The translations under genes and the position numbers were made by a program. 64,000 nt of DNA from Sporodiniella umbellata (taxonomy: Eukaryota; Mucoromycota; Mucoromycetes; Mucorales; Rhizopodaceae): the NCBI GenBank assembly GCA_025677835.1, contig JAIXMR010000077.1:1-64000 (forward strand), given 5' to 3'. Positions 41,430 to 57,655 of this stretch are shown here, piece after piece. Under the pieces are notes generated by a model. That model made no database searches. It was not told the origin of the DNA and was given only the letters and a program-made list of their open reading frames with translations. Position 1 is the stretch's first letter. Each line of letters opens with the position of its first letter.

Positions 41430-42038
41430 ATGGCAAATGAATCAGTTGCTATAGATCCCGAGACTGGCAAAGAAATCCCCATGAAGGATGGAAAGCCATG
41501 TCGAACCTGTGTTGATTTTAAGACTTGGTCCAAATTAGGAAAGACAAAGACACAACCCGAGGCTTCCAGGCCATCGACCAGTGCAGTGAAGAATGAGGAA
41601 AGTTCAGAAGAATGGAAGCGCAAAAACTGTCCTGCAGATGTTGAGACGTTAGGCAGACATACTTGGACTTTGTTACATACCATGGCGGCCTATTATCCTG
41701 AAAGACCTAGTCCAAGTCAACAGGACAGTATGAGGAATTTCTTTCAATCGTTTTCAGAAAATTATCCCTGTTGGTTTTGTAAGGTAAAGATAAAAACTAA
41801 GTGAATAATAACAATGAAGCAACTCCTTTTTTTATGTAAATAACGCTTTGTTTAGAATGACTTTCAAAAGGACATTATAGAAGAACCTATCAATGTAAAA
41901 AACAGAGATACTTTGAGTGAATGGCTCTGCAAAAGACACAACAAAGTAAACGAAAAGCTGGGAAAAAAACAGTTTGATTGTACAAAGGTATTTGAACGCT
42001 GGTTGAATGGACCTCCCAATGGACAGTGCGACCAATAA
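41430..42038 (+). CDS. ERV1: FAD-linked sulfhydryl oxidase Erv1/ALR
   Basis: Mitochondrial intermembrane-space oxidase that reoxidises Mia40 during disulphide-relay import. Two exons (41430-41783, 41856-42038) give 178 aa. The N-terminal shuttle pair is CRTC. The FAD domain begins CPADVETLGRHTWTLLHTMA, the active-site pair is YPCWFC, and the FAD-binding helix is LSEWLCKRHNKVNEKLG. The structural CKRHN...FDC pair has the usual C-x16-C spacing. No N-terminal presequence, as usual for Erv1. The ORF extending upstream from 41349 is not used because the family starts near MANESVAIDP. Confidence 0.93.
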
Positions 42039-42166
42039 GAAAAAAACAAATGATGCAATAAGGATTCTCTTTTTAAACTTTCCCACAATTTTCAAATTCA
42101 TATATAAACACATCTCTCCTTTTTCTCTTTTTCTTTTGCTTTTACTTTTTAATTCAAACAATTACA

Positions 42167-43243
42167 ATGATTGAATTTCTCCCCTCTGAAATTGTTTACA
42201 ATATACTGTCCTTTCTAACCTATGACCAAGTCTATTCTATGCGAGGTGTTTGTAAAAAGCTTGGGATGGTAGCAGAATATCACATCTATCACCAAATCAA
42301 ACATTCGAACCAAACAATTGCACTGAAATTAGACGATAATAAGCATGCGTCTCTAAGACTTATTGCTAATAGCTATGATCCCAAGAACCGAGTGATTGAA
42401 TTTGTCCCTGAAAGCCACTGCTCTGTCTCTCTTGCCAACGGTAGAGGATTTACGTATCACAAGCTATTGAAGGCTCATTTCTCGGGATGGGGCCCATCGA
42501 CTTCTAACATATCTATAGAGAGCCTTGATCCTCAAGACCATGCTCTTTTCCTATATCACCATTCTTACAACTCTTCCCTTGAAAAGGTGTATGAGCTGCC
42601 CTGTTGGAACACGACACACAAACCCCGACGTTATATCGGCGATAGGGGGTTAATTATATCCATGGCCTACCAGCAATCGAGTCCCAAGCTTCTACAGCCC
42701 GCCCATACCCTCCATTCACTCCCTGTATCATCGTATCCAGCCTCTTCTGTTGCTGTCTCTTCTACGCCTTGTTTAGAGATTCAGTGGGTTCGTGTGACAT
42801 TAGACTGGGTGGTCTCAGGCCTGAAATGCACTGTCCCGACCACAACTCAGATTTATGAAAACAGCTTTATCCGATTAAATCAAATGTTAGCAGATCAAGG
42901 CTATTTCAAATACGATCCGTTTTCTGAGCCGGTGATTGATTATATCGTGCGTCAACAAGAAAATAACAACAGTCTTCTTGCCACTGGTGAATTACCCCAC
43001 ACGCTGATCAGCTACATTCATTCCCACACTCACGAGTGTCGTACGCGGTTGTCACGACTGCAACATATGCTGGAGGGCTCAGGTATCGATGCTCAGGTGC
43101 TTTGGAAATATACGTTTGCTAAATCGTTTGTTATTGGTAACGGAAGCCTATTGGGTGAAGAAGATGTCGTACGCCGCATTCAAGATGCAGAAGAAGAATG
43201 GCGTCAAAAGAAACCTGCTTTTCTTCGAAGACTTGTTCGTTAA
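42167..43243 (+). CDS. F-box protein, unknown substrate domain
   Basis: Single exon, 358 aa. The F-box is at residues 2-45 (FLPSEIVYNILSFLTYDQVY, then CKKLGMVAEY), so it should bind Skp1. The remaining 300 residues match no family I recognise. A beta-rich middle (EIQWVRVTLDWVVSGLKC) and a helical end (EEEWRQKKPAFLRRLVR) can be seen. The start 128 bp after the Erv1 stop suggests a short shared spacer. Likely a lineage-specific substrate adaptor. Confidence 0.78.
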   Translation: MIEFLPSEIVYNILSFLTYDQVYSMRGVCKKLGMVAEYHIYHQIKHSNQTIALKLDDNKHASLRLIANSYDPKNRVIEFVPESHCSVSLANGRGFTYHKLLKAHFSGWGPSTSNISIESLDPQDHALFLYHHSYNSSLEKVYELPCWNTTHKPRRYIGDRGLIISMAYQQSSPKLLQPAHTLHSLPVSSYPASSVAVSSTPCLEIQWVRVTLDWVVSGLKCTVPTTTQIYENSFIRLNQMLADQGYFKYDPFSEPVIDYIVRQQENNNSLLATGELPHTLISYIHSHTHECRTRLSRLQHMLEGSGIDAQVLWKYTFAKSFVIGNGSLLGEEDVVRRIQDAEEEWRQKKPAFLRRLVR

Positions 43244-44811
43244 GAACTTAGCCAAAAAAAAAAAAAAAACACATTCGAAATCATTACTCATATCCCCTTT
43301 TTCTATTTTGCATTCCATACATTATTATAAAAAAAAACATGAATATGTCAAAGCATTTTAAAAGTCATCTTTATCAGATCCTTTGTTATTCAGCTAAAGA
43401 ATCTGATAAAATAAAATTAAAAATAAAAATCATGACAGGTGGTCGTCCCACGTTTAACTTGGCTACTATTTTCGTTGCTTTTTTCTACAAAAAGGCTAAA
43501 ACAAGAAGCCGTTTTGGACTATTGTTTTGCCACATAAATCAAGGGAAACAATATATTTCCCCCTTATATGTAAGCACACCACTTGATCATCCCCACATAA
43601 AGAGATTGTTTACCCTTCTGAAGTTAAATATTTTTGAGGAGCTGAGTTTTACTTAGTCATGAACGTATTCTTCTTACGTTCTTGCACGTAAAAACAGCTA
43701 GTCTCACTGATACTTTTTTTTAGAAAAATAAAAGTAAACAGCGTATGTAAAAAGGGATTCTATGATCTTTCAGGCCATTGATATTCTTTAATAAATGCCT
43801 TTGATACATTAAAGTCAATATAAAATAAAAAGATAAGCCTTTTAAGCTTGAGGGAATAAAAACAAAGCCAGAGCAGCCTGATTTATATCAGAAATAAAAC
43901 GTTTTAACATAATGCACTAGGACTTACCTTCAACATTCTGATTTGTCCTAAAGTACGTCTGAGCGTGGGGAAAGAGAGATTCAAGCACCGAGGCAGCTGT
44001 CAATCCAAAAAGAGTTGAATGAGCTGTACACTACATACAAAAAAAAAACTGGTAATTCATAATTGATGGCGTATGTAACTGATATCCTAATAGAGAGGGG
44101 GGGGGAAGATTCACTGTAGTGTGATATAGTAAATCCACAGAATAAACTTGGTGTACATCAACTGTTCACTAAATAGTAACCAGTCCTAGCTGAGTTATCA
44201 GTTTTCTTTTTTTATCGGCACTAGAGTAGCATTTTGACTGAAGCAGCGCACTTGACAGGACAAAAAAAACAGCTTACGCTAAAAAAAAAGAGTCGCTTGT
44301 AGGAAAGGTTTTTCTTTCTATAGCTTCAACCAAGTCAAACAGTTTTGTAATTATTTGTAGCTCATAATTGCTTAAATAGAAATTCAGGGAAAAGGAGGTT
44401 GGTTTCAAAACGTTGAGGTTTACTCATAAATACTCGCTTACTTGTGAGCCTTTACAATGGAAAAGTGGACTATTTGTGGTAGTTTTCCCCTTTTTTCTTT
44501 TTCAGGGACGTTTGTCTGTAAAAGTAGAGATACAAGGTAATAGGGCAAATTGATAAGAGCCAAATCCCAGCAAGGAGACTGTTTTTGTTCATATTCTGTT
44601 TACTTTCTCAAACTAGGAGTGATTATCTTTTTTTTGTCCAAAACTAAACATGTCTTGGACTTGCTATTACGTAACGTGTTATTTCAAATCCCGCGCAAAT
44701 GTTATATATTCAAGGTGCTTTGTTCGGAGACTGAACACAAAGACACGTAAGTTGTTGACTACTCACTTTTTTTTTTTTCTTTTTCATACAGTAAAATAAA
44801 AAAGATCTAAC
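43244..44811. other. Spacer upstream of RPT1
   Basis: About 1.57 kb. A 105-codon ORF at 43339-43656 (plus) has no recognised family and biased Lys/Phe/Leu composition. There is a G10 run near 44097-44106 and T/A runs. Nothing is callable. Confidence 0.45.
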
Positions 44812-49488
<4,677 letters not shown>

Positions 49489-50595
49489 ATGAACACTAAA
49501 GAACAATTCAAGAGTAAATAGCAAATCCTCACCACAAAAGCAACCGCAAACTCAACGGTTTATTCCAATTTTTTAGATCACTTTATTTCCGGAGCTACTG
49601 GACTTTCCCTTTCTTATGCTTGTATGCATCCCTTGGATACGATCAAGACTAGAATACAAGCAGCCGATGTCAGCGTAGGCTGGCGTAAAGTAGTGTTCTC
49701 GAAAGCCACTTTAAACAGCCTAGGTCGAGGTTTTTTTGTATCCGCTTTGGGTGCTGCTGGACAAGGCGGGGCGCGCTTCAGTACCTATGAATACTATAAA
49801 TCGAAAATGTTGCCACAAGAAAAAAACTTTTGGACGATTCCGGTCACTGCCCTTTCAGCCGTTCTAGGTGATCTGGCTTCGAGTGTGATCAAGGTACCTC
49901 GAGAGGTGATTACTGCCAAGTAAAGTATGCCTTTTAAAACAAAAAAAGAAGAAAAAGCTCATGTTTTTTTTTTTTTTTGGAAAAAAAAAAATAGACTTCA
50001 ATTGGATCATTACAAAACATCTACGGGTCAAAAGCCTAGTGCGGCTTTTGTAGCACGTCAAACGATGAGGGAAGAGGGACCCAAAGGGTTCTTTCGAGGA
50101 TTTTGGGCTATTGCGGCACGAGACTCACCGTTTATGGTGATTTTGTTGGTGTCTTACGAGAACTTTAAGGCTTTCCATCATCGATCGGTGCGGGAGGCGA
50201 TTGAACACCGAAGAGAATACAAGACGCATCATCAGATTGTGGCCAACGCCTCTTTTGAAGAACTGGAGGCGGACATTCCTACCATGCGTAGTGTGGTGTA
50301 TGGAGGTATCAGCGGTTTCATGGCTGGCTATCTCACAACACCCATGGATGTGGTCCGTACAAGGGTCATTGCTCAGAAAGCCACAGAACATAAACCAATG
50401 ACCGTCACCGCCATGGCTCGGCAGATGGTACGCACGCCATGGTCTAATTCCAGCCAATCTGCCGTCCAAAAATCAGTCGCCACTTTTCATTCTTTCTTTG
50501 CAGGTGCACTACCGCGAAGTCTCTGGTGGTTTGGTGTGTGCGGTATCTTCTTCCCTACATATGAAACTCTAAAATCCATCTTGAGCCAATCCTAA
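49489..50595 (+). CDS. Mitochondrial carrier (SLC25), SAM-carrier-like
   Basis: Inner-membrane solute carrier. Three exons (49489-49513, 49577-49919, 49995-50595) give 322 aa. Three carrier repeats have the signatures HPLDTIKTRIQ, VPREVITAKLQ and TPMDVVRTRVI. The second repeat has Thr where the basic residue of Px[DE]xx[KR] is expected. The pattern VPxEV in repeat 2 and PLDTIKTRIQ in repeat 1 is nearest to S-adenosylmethionine or Mme1-type carriers, but substrate is not assignable from sequence alone. A long loop (about residues 195-230) with basic and acidic residues precedes repeat 3. SAM synthetase lies 1.8 kb downstream. Confidence 0.8.
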
Positions 50596-50767
50596 AATCG
50601 CATTCTATATCCTTTATTCTGTATATCTTCACCATTTACATACACATAATATCAACCAATCATTTCATCTTTTTATGCTCTCTCTCTCTCTCCTTTTTTA
50701 GTTTCATTTTTTTTTTTTTTTATTATCCAATAAACTCTTTTTATCTTTTTTATTTTTTTTTATCGCT

Positions 50768-52304
50768 ATGGACAAAGGTTTGTTTAGGATAATAGAAAAT
50801 CTTTTAAAGTGAACTAATTGAAACTGTTCAAAAGATTTCGAATTACCCGAGTTTATGACGGAATGGACAGAACCGCAAAGAGCAGGTGAGAACTGAGGAA
50901 AGAGCGACGATGGTTTGAACTGACAGTGTCTGAAAGAATATACTTTTCAACTACTGACGACACTCTCGCCCTACACAATCACACGATTGATCCAACGCAT
51001 GCAACCTTTGATTGCTCGAGATCTCCTTTGTGCAAGTAATCAGTTTATATATATTTAAAAAAAAGAAAAAGCAGATACAAACGATGGGATTAACGTTTGA
51101 TTCTGTCACTGAATAGCAACTTCCGTATGAGATTGCAGTGAGTGTACTGAGCCATCTGGATCGAGCAGGTTTGATCCAAGCGAGTTTGGTGAGTCGAGGG
51201 TGGCAAAGACTATGTCAAGAAGGCACACTGTGGAAAGGCCTGTTTGAAAAGGAAGGGTGGGAATACGACCCAGGGGAAATGGAGCGTGCGTTGAGCGTGC
51301 CTCGACCGATACCGATCCGGCGACGCCAGCGGGAGGGAATTGATTGGAAACAGCTGTACGAAGCCCGGTGGCGGATTGAACAGCGGTGGCGACTGGGCCG
51401 TTGTTTTGTACAGCTTTTCCCGCCATCAACGCATCTGGGGCGCGACCTGCATGTGGAAGGCATCTACTGTTCGCAGTTTGATAAGCACAAGATGGTGACA
51501 GGCAGTCGAGACCAGACGATCAAGGTGTGGGATGCGCAGACGGCAGAATGTCTCAAGACGCTGCGGGTACATACAGGCAGCGTGCTCTGTCTCCAGTACG
51601 ATGCTCTACATCAGGTGGTCAGCGGCAGTTCAGATCAGACGGTGGTCCTGAGCGACTTGTGGACAGGCGAGCGGATCCGGACAATGAGCGGCCACCAGGC
51701 CAGCGTGCTGGGCGTGCGCTTTGTGGGTACCGACCGGATCGTAAGTTGCTCCAAAGACGAGCATGTACGTGTATGGGATCGCGCGAGTGGCCAATGTCTG
51801 AGCGTGCTACGGGGCCATCGCGCGGCGGTGAATGCAGTGCAATGGCATGGACAGACGTTGGTGTCCGCGTCGGGCGACCGGACGCTGAAGATGTGGGATG
51901 TCGACCGCGGGACGTTGGTAAGGACGCTGACCGGCCATCTCCGGGGCGTGGCGTGTGTGGAATTCGATGGGGAGCGGATCGTGAGTGGCTCGAGTGATCA
52001 TACGATCCGGATTTGGGATGCCCGGACCGGACAATGTCTGCTCGTCTTCATGGGCCACACCGAACTGGTCCGAACGCTGCAGTTCAGTCGCAAGCTCAAC
52101 CGGATCGTCAGTGGCTGTTATCACGGCCATCTCAAGATCTGGAATTTGGAGACAGGTCAGCTGGAGCGCGACCTGCGTCAGACTTCTGAAGGCAGGATCT
52201 TTAACGTCAAGTTTGATTTCTCCAAGATCGTATGCTGTTCAAGCCTGGCCAAGCTGATTGTATACGATTACAGTTACAATGTGAACACACGCTTTTTAAA
52301 GTAA
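50768..52304 (+). CDS. F-box/WD40 protein, beta-TrCP-like
   Basis: Second SCF receptor of the window. Four exons (50768-50777, 50835-50885, 50937-51031, 51117-52304) total 1344 nt, 447 aa. Before the F-box is a dimerisation-like segment (FQLLTTLSPYTITRLIQRMQ) as in beta-TrCP. F-box: LPYEIAVSVLSHLDRAGLI. Seven WD40 blades follow (VTGSRDQTIKVWD, VSGSSDQTVVLSD, VSCSKDEHVRVWD, VSASGDRTLKMWD, VSGSSDHTIRIWD). The third intron only works as a GC-AG intron (GCAAGT at 51032). The gene is markedly GC-richer than flanking spacers. Confidence 0.86.
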
Positions 52305-52405
52305 TAAAAGAAGGCTTGGGATGTTTTATTCTTGAGATTATAAGTTTATGTACAAAAAAAAAAGGGAGAAGGGAAGAAAGAAAAGGGAAAGTATTGTAAG
52401 CTTTC

Positions 52406-53616
52406 TTAGAACTTGAGTTCCTTGGGTTGTTCCCAGGTGAATTCATCACGGCCAAAGTGACCGTAAGCAGCGGTCTTTTGATAAATGGGCTTGAAGAGAT
52501 CAAGCTCTTTGACAATCACACCAGGACGGAGGTTGAAGTTGTCACGGACGATTTGGGTCAATTCAGCTTGAGATTTGTCAGACGTACCGTAAGTGTCGAC
52601 AAAGATGGAGAGAGGCTCAGCAACACCGATAGCGTAAGAGAGCTGGACAAGCGCACGACGACAAAGCTTAGCGTTCACCAAAGATTTAGCGATCCAGCGA
52701 GCAGTGTAGGCAGCAGAACGATCGACCTTGGACCAATCCTTACCAGAGAAAGCGCCACCACCGTGGGCACCCCAACCACCGTAGGTATCGACAATGATCT
52801 TACGGCCAGTGAGACCAGCATCACCCTGGGGACCACCAATGATGAACTTACCCGAGGGTTGCAAGTGGTAGATGGTGTCCTTTAAGAGGTGGGCAGGGAT
52901 GACAGGCTTAATAACGTGTTCCATCAAGGCCTTGCGCAGGTCTTCAGTCTCGATTTCAGCAGCGTGCTGGACAGAGATAACCACCGTGTCTACACGGAGA
53001 GGCACCATGGCGCCATTCTCGTTCTTATATTCGACTGTCACTTGCGTCTTGGAATCAGGGCGCAACCAACCCAAGGTGCCATCGCGACGCAGCTCAGACA
53101 TGCGAGAGTTCAACTTGTGGGAAAGCACGCAAGTCAAGGGCATCATTTCAGGTGTTTCGTCTGTAGCATAGCCAAACATAATACCTTGATCACCAGCGCC
53201 AATGTCTTCAATCTTGAACGATTGCTGGACGAGACCTTGGGCAATATCGGGCGATTGCTGCTCAATGGCCACCAACACGTTACAGGTCTTGTAATCGAAA
53301 CCCTTTTCAGAGTCATCGTAACCAATCTGCTTGATCGTGTTACGGATGATCTTTTGGTAATCCAAGTTGGCCTTGGTGGTGATTTCACCAAATACCATGA
53401 TCATACCTGTCTTGGCAGCAGTTTCACAGGCAACCTTAGACATGGGGTCTTGAGCCAAACAGGCATCCAAAATAGCATCAGAAACTTGATCACAGATCTT
53501 GTCTAATAACAATACATTGTTAATCATCCCCTGTCTTTACCTTGCCCTTAGAGTAAACACTTACCAGGGTGGCCTTCACCAACAGATTCAGAAGTAAAGA
53601 GGAAGGTTTCGCTCAT
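52406..53616 (-). CDS. S-adenosylmethionine synthetase
   Basis: Makes SAM from methionine and ATP. Two exons on minus (53565-53616 and 52406-53502) give 382 aa. Start [17 protein letters not shown], continuing [13 protein letters not shown]; later [25 protein letters not shown], the P-loop-like motif [20 protein letters not shown] and [19 protein letters not shown]. The catalytic residues readable in these blocks are intact, and the length matches fungal enzymes. Codon choice is C/G-ending and strongly biased, fitting high expression. CCAAT elements lie 140-180 bp upstream. Confidence 0.96.
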
Positions 53617-53756
53617 CGGATTCAATTAAAGAAATAATAAGAAAAAAAAAAAAAGAGAAAAAAAAAATCAAACCTAAAGCAAAAATGTATACAAAAAAAA
53701 AAAAAATTATTCTATCTCCGAAGTCGACAGTCAATGAAAGCCACCGAAATTGATAG

Positions 53757-54314
53757 CCAATCAAAAAGCTGAAAATTACTTTTTTTAGCCAATCAGAAAT
53801 CGATCGCGACATTGGCAAAATCCACACAATCTATTTGTAGATCTTTTGACAGGCCAGGACAACACCGTCCAGGGCTCAAATGGTAGAGAAGAGATGGGCC
53901 TGAGATCTTCTGGATACGGTCAGAGCCTATAATCGTCAGCCAAGTTTCTTCTCTCTTTCAGTGTTCATGTGGGACAAGAACCAAGATAGCAACTGGTTTC
54001 TTTTCTATTGGACAGCCTGCAACCCAAAACGCATCTTATTGGCACATTCCAAACACATACACTCTCTCTCTCTTTTTTAGTTGTTGCCTCATCGCGCCTT
54101 CTTTGTCATACTTTACTGAAGCCAATGTTTGCATAAAGCAGCGTGGGAGAATGGCCCTTTTTTTTTTGGGGGTGGGCTTACCAACACCTCAAATGGCTAT
54201 TCTGAATAAAAATAGGCTTTTATTCCAAACCTATCCAAAAAAAAAAAAAACGTTTTTGAAACACATTGCCCAAAAAAAAAAAAAAAAAAAAAGCTTAATG
54301 TGTGTTTCTATTGG
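53757..54314. promoter_or_regulatory. Cluster of CCAAT boxes between SAM synthetase and MARCH5-like gene
   Basis: Five CCAAT elements in 558 bp: CCAAT at 53757-53761 and 53789-53793 (both GCCAATCA), and ATTGG at 54007-54011, 54038-54042 and 54310-54314. CCAAT is the target of the HAP/NF-Y complex. Position suggests control of SAM synthetase (minus) and perhaps the RING-CH gene (plus). Motifs are seen; binding is inferred. Confidence 0.5.
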
Positions 54315-54699
54315 TCAGTGTAGGCTTACCAATTCAAATGACAAAAACCAGGAGTCAAATGGCGCTATTGAGCTTGTCCGTATAAATACCGTTTATTTTA
54401 TTTGATATTCTACCCTCCGTAGGTGGTACAAACAGAACCGAATAAAAAAACAGTCCTCGCAAAGACGTGTTGTTCTACCTTCACACGTACACAAGCCCTC
54501 TTTTTTTAAATTAGCCTAGAGATTGTTCTCGAGGTCGTGTTCAAGTGATGTCATTGAGTTTGGCTTTGTTTCCAAGTTGGATACGTCACAACGAAAGAAT
54601 AAGTCTGAGAAGCAGTAGTGGTCATAGAACAACTCCGCCTTTTTTTTTTTTTTTTTTTTTCATTTTATTACTACTTTTTCTAAAGATAAAGCGTACAGA

Positions 54700-55507
54700 A
54701 TGTCTCATTTTCGTTTTCCACGTACTTCTCGGCCTATTGAACAAGAATTGATGGATACAGTGACTCACCCAATGGAGCATCAACAACATGAATTGGAAGA
54801 GATGGGGTCAGTTCATAGTGAGAGTAGTTCAGAGTCCACCATTCTAGCGCCTCGTGCACCCGTAGTAATCGAAAGACGATGCTGGATCTGTTTTGGTGAC
54901 AGTTCGGATTCACAAGGACGATGGGTGAAACCGTGTGGTTGTACATTAGAGGCGCATCAGTCCTGTTTACTGGATTGGATAGCCGAGAATCAAAAAGCGT
55001 CACCGACCAAGACTGTAAGAGCCTCCTGCTGTATAAGCTATTGACAGTTCTATTTATTAGGTGCGTTGTCCTCAATGCTCAGCTTCTTATCATTTAGCAC
55101 AACAGGGAAGTCTGGCACTCGCTTTATTTACTTTGTTGGATTCCCTGACCAGGACAGCAGCACCGTATGTGGCCGTCTTGGGCTTGGGTTGTTCAGTCCT
55201 GATCACCTGCACTACCTTTGGCGCTTACACGGTGATGGTCATGCTTGGTCAACGGGAAGGAGAGCGATTGATAGGCAATCCTAACTTTTGGACTTGGAGA
55301 ACCTGGATCGGTCTGCCTCTCATTCCAGTCTTGCTCATCTCCACACGGACTCGTTGGGCCAATCTCGTCTTACCGCTGGCTACGGCTTCTTACCTGAGAG
55401 CGGCTTATGAACGCCCTCATTTTCGCTGGCTGCCCACTGCTTTTACATATGGTATCATGCCCTGGTTTTGGTACGTTGTAGGCCTTATTCTAATCTATTG
55501 ATCCTGT

Positions 55508-55548
<41 letters not shown>

Positions 55549-55968
55549 TATACATATATATATAGTGTGCTGTACCAAAACGCCTATCGATTCACACAAC
55601 GCTATCTCACCCATCTCCTCGCCACCTCACCCAACGACACACCCAACGAAAGATCCGAACGTGAACGTACGCTGGAGGTAGAAATCTTACAAGGTCGAAG
55701 TAGTGTCAGCCTGTCCATCTTGGGCGCTTTACTCTTGCCTACCTTCAGTAGCCTGATGGGCGGCATCCTATCCAAGTCAAAATGGATCCGACATCGTTTT
55801 CCAGAAACCTTACAACGTAACATGCTAGGCGGCTGTTTGTTTGTGGTAGCCAAAGACATTGGCAACTTGATTTATAAATATGAAAAGATTCGTCAGTATC
55901 GATCCAGAAGGGTTCGAAGTTATGAAGAGCTTCATCCTCGCCGTCATTCTCGGTCAGCACAACCCTAA
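54700..55968 (+). CDS. RING-CH E3 ubiquitin ligase, MARCH5-like
   Basis: Membrane-bound E3. Three exons (54700-55014, 55061-55470, 55566-55968) give 375 aa. The RING-CH domain reads RRCWICFGDSSDSQGRWVKP, CGCTLEAHQSCLLDWI and, across the intron, VRCPQCSASYHL, giving the C4HC3 pattern. Several hydrophobic segments follow (VAVLGLGCSVLITCTTFGAY, LPLIPVLLI, FTYGIMPWFWYV, LSILGALLLPTFSSLMGG), consistent with four membrane spans as in MARCH5 of the mitochondrial outer membrane. A basic tail ends RRHSRSAQP. Intron 2 is almost wholly an AT/CATA microsatellite. Mitochondrial placement is inferred from the family. Confidence 0.85.
55510..55563. repeat. (TA)n / (CATA)n microsatellite in MARCH5-like intron
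   Basis: About 54 bp of alternating TA with CATA interruptions making up most of the intron up to its TATAG acceptor. Confidence 0.9.
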
Positions 55969-56018
55969 TCCCCTCACTCTCTCCTTATATCCCCTTCCAT
56001 ACAGCCTTTTTATTAAAG

Positions 56019-57607
56019 TTACAGCGGACATTGCCAGATCGCTTCTAAATCTTCTGTACTCAATGTTTTCTCAAGGGCTACCATCGCGTCCTGTACATAA
56101 AGAGGATCACGCATGCCGGTAAAGACCGTCCCCACTTCAGAATGAGACAAGAGACAACGCAACACTTTGACGGAAAGAGGGGAATGGACGTGGGTATCCA
56201 ATCCCAGGTCGGGACAGATTGCTTGTAGAATACGATCGAGATCGTTGTTCTTTCTGAGGGTATCAATCGAAGCATACTGAACAATGCTTTCAATGACACG
56301 CGTCGTCACCTAGTGGATAGAACGGTAAGCGCTCGATAGAATCGTGCGTAGTCTCCTTACCTCCCTGTACTCCTCCGTCCAGGCTTCATAACGCGTCGCT
56401 TCATCCATTTCGGACGCATACGCCTCCAAGGCTTGGATATCCCGCTCAATGGCCGGAAGGACCTGTTGATGAAGATAATGACGCGTAGCAAAGTGGTTTT
56501 GAGCTAATCTCGCCAGATTTTCAGACAAGACTTGACCCCAGACGAATTGAGTACTGAGCGTTTCTTGCTCGATCGGCACTAGAGAACGAATGAGTACTGT
56601 GTTTGTAAATGAGAGAACGTTACGTTCAGAGAGAAGATCGGATTCTAAACGAGTGAGATGTTCAAAAGACAGCGACATGGCCTGCATGATCTCTTGTTCG
56701 CTGGCACCGGTGCCCAACACTGGATTGACCAAACTACGGATCTGGCCGTTGGCAATCGCCAGTAGGGGACGGTTGGTCATGACATACAGGTCATGTTGAC
56801 GCGCAAGTTCAGCCACCGTAGGCATCTCAGCCACCACTGCTTCCCGCTCAAACAGATTGAACGGGACTTGGATCGCCAAAAGATGCTCTTGTCGTGTACA
56901 GGCCGCGATGACTTTTTGCAGAGAGACATGGTCTTCGGCGTGGGGAAAAGAAAGCGTGTTGGAACAAAGTCCATAGCCGCCCAAGGTCCCCGATCTTACC
57001 AGGCTGTCCAAATAGTCAAAGCTCATTCGCAGATCCTTGTACAGACGGTCGGCTCCATAGTACTTTTATAACGTCAGGGTCATCTGTTTCTTTTTCCTTT
57101 CTTCTTTACCTTGTTTTGCGCCATCAACATACGCTCGGGTGAATTGATCATGAATATATCAATCCTGTCCGTCTGGAGTCGGTCGAGTGAACGTTCAATC
57201 TGTTTCTCAAACACTTTGGGACTCATGCTGTGATAACTCTTGTCGTTGATTTTGACATACTCTGTGTCATTCAGCCCTTCCAACTCGTTGGCTGACAGAT
57301 AACCCGATTTGGTGACAATGGTCAATTCCTTTTGGGCATAGAAAATGGTCAGGAACAGCCTTCTTTATTTATTTCTCCTATTTACTTTTCGCTTCACTCT
57401 GCCTTGATCTATCGCCTGTGCAAGAGTATGGCCGATCCGCTGTTCTGATTGTCCCTGTTCAAAATTAGAAGCTGTGTCTATAATGTTTACGCCTTTCGAA
57501 AGCGCGTAACTCAAAGCTTCCTCATGTCTGGAGCCATTCATCCGATAACTTCCAAAGCCAATCCGACTCACCCATTGGCCTGTTTTGGGAATCACGCTTT
57601 TTAACAT
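56019..57607 (-). CDS. Aldo-keto reductase homologue with altered active site and long C-terminus
   Basis: Aldo/keto reductase fold. Start MLKSVIPKTGQW, then IGFGSYRMNGSRHEEAL, VNIIDTASNFEQGQSEQ, TIVTKSGYLS and DRIDIFMINSPERM. The AKR tetrad is Asp, Tyr, Lys, His; here Asp (IIDTA) and Lys (VTKSG) are kept. The Tyr position is Phe (TTT, 57461-57463 on the complement), and the His position of the usual LHNP-type motif is Asn (MINSPE). After the barrel region an extra helical portion of roughly 150 residues follows (for example DIQALEAYASEMDEATRYEA). Four exons. Convergent with the RING-CH gene, 50 bp apart. It may be a pseudo-reductase or bind NADPH without classic catalysis. Confidence 0.78.
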
Positions 57608-57624
57608 TCTCTCTCTAAAAAGCC

Positions 57625-57655
<31 letters not shown>

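Noticed and set aside
43339..43656. 105-codon ORF downstream of the F-box gene
   Set aside because: No recognised family, Lys/Phe-rich composition as in AT-rich spacer; not supported as a gene.
51527..51997. Plus-strand Arg-rich ORF inside the F-box/WD40 gene
   Set aside because: Alternative frame of GC-rich WD40 coding sequence; the WD40 frame is unambiguous.
52427..53506. Plus-strand ORFs over SAM synthetase
   Set aside because: Antisense shadows of a highly conserved, codon-biased gene.
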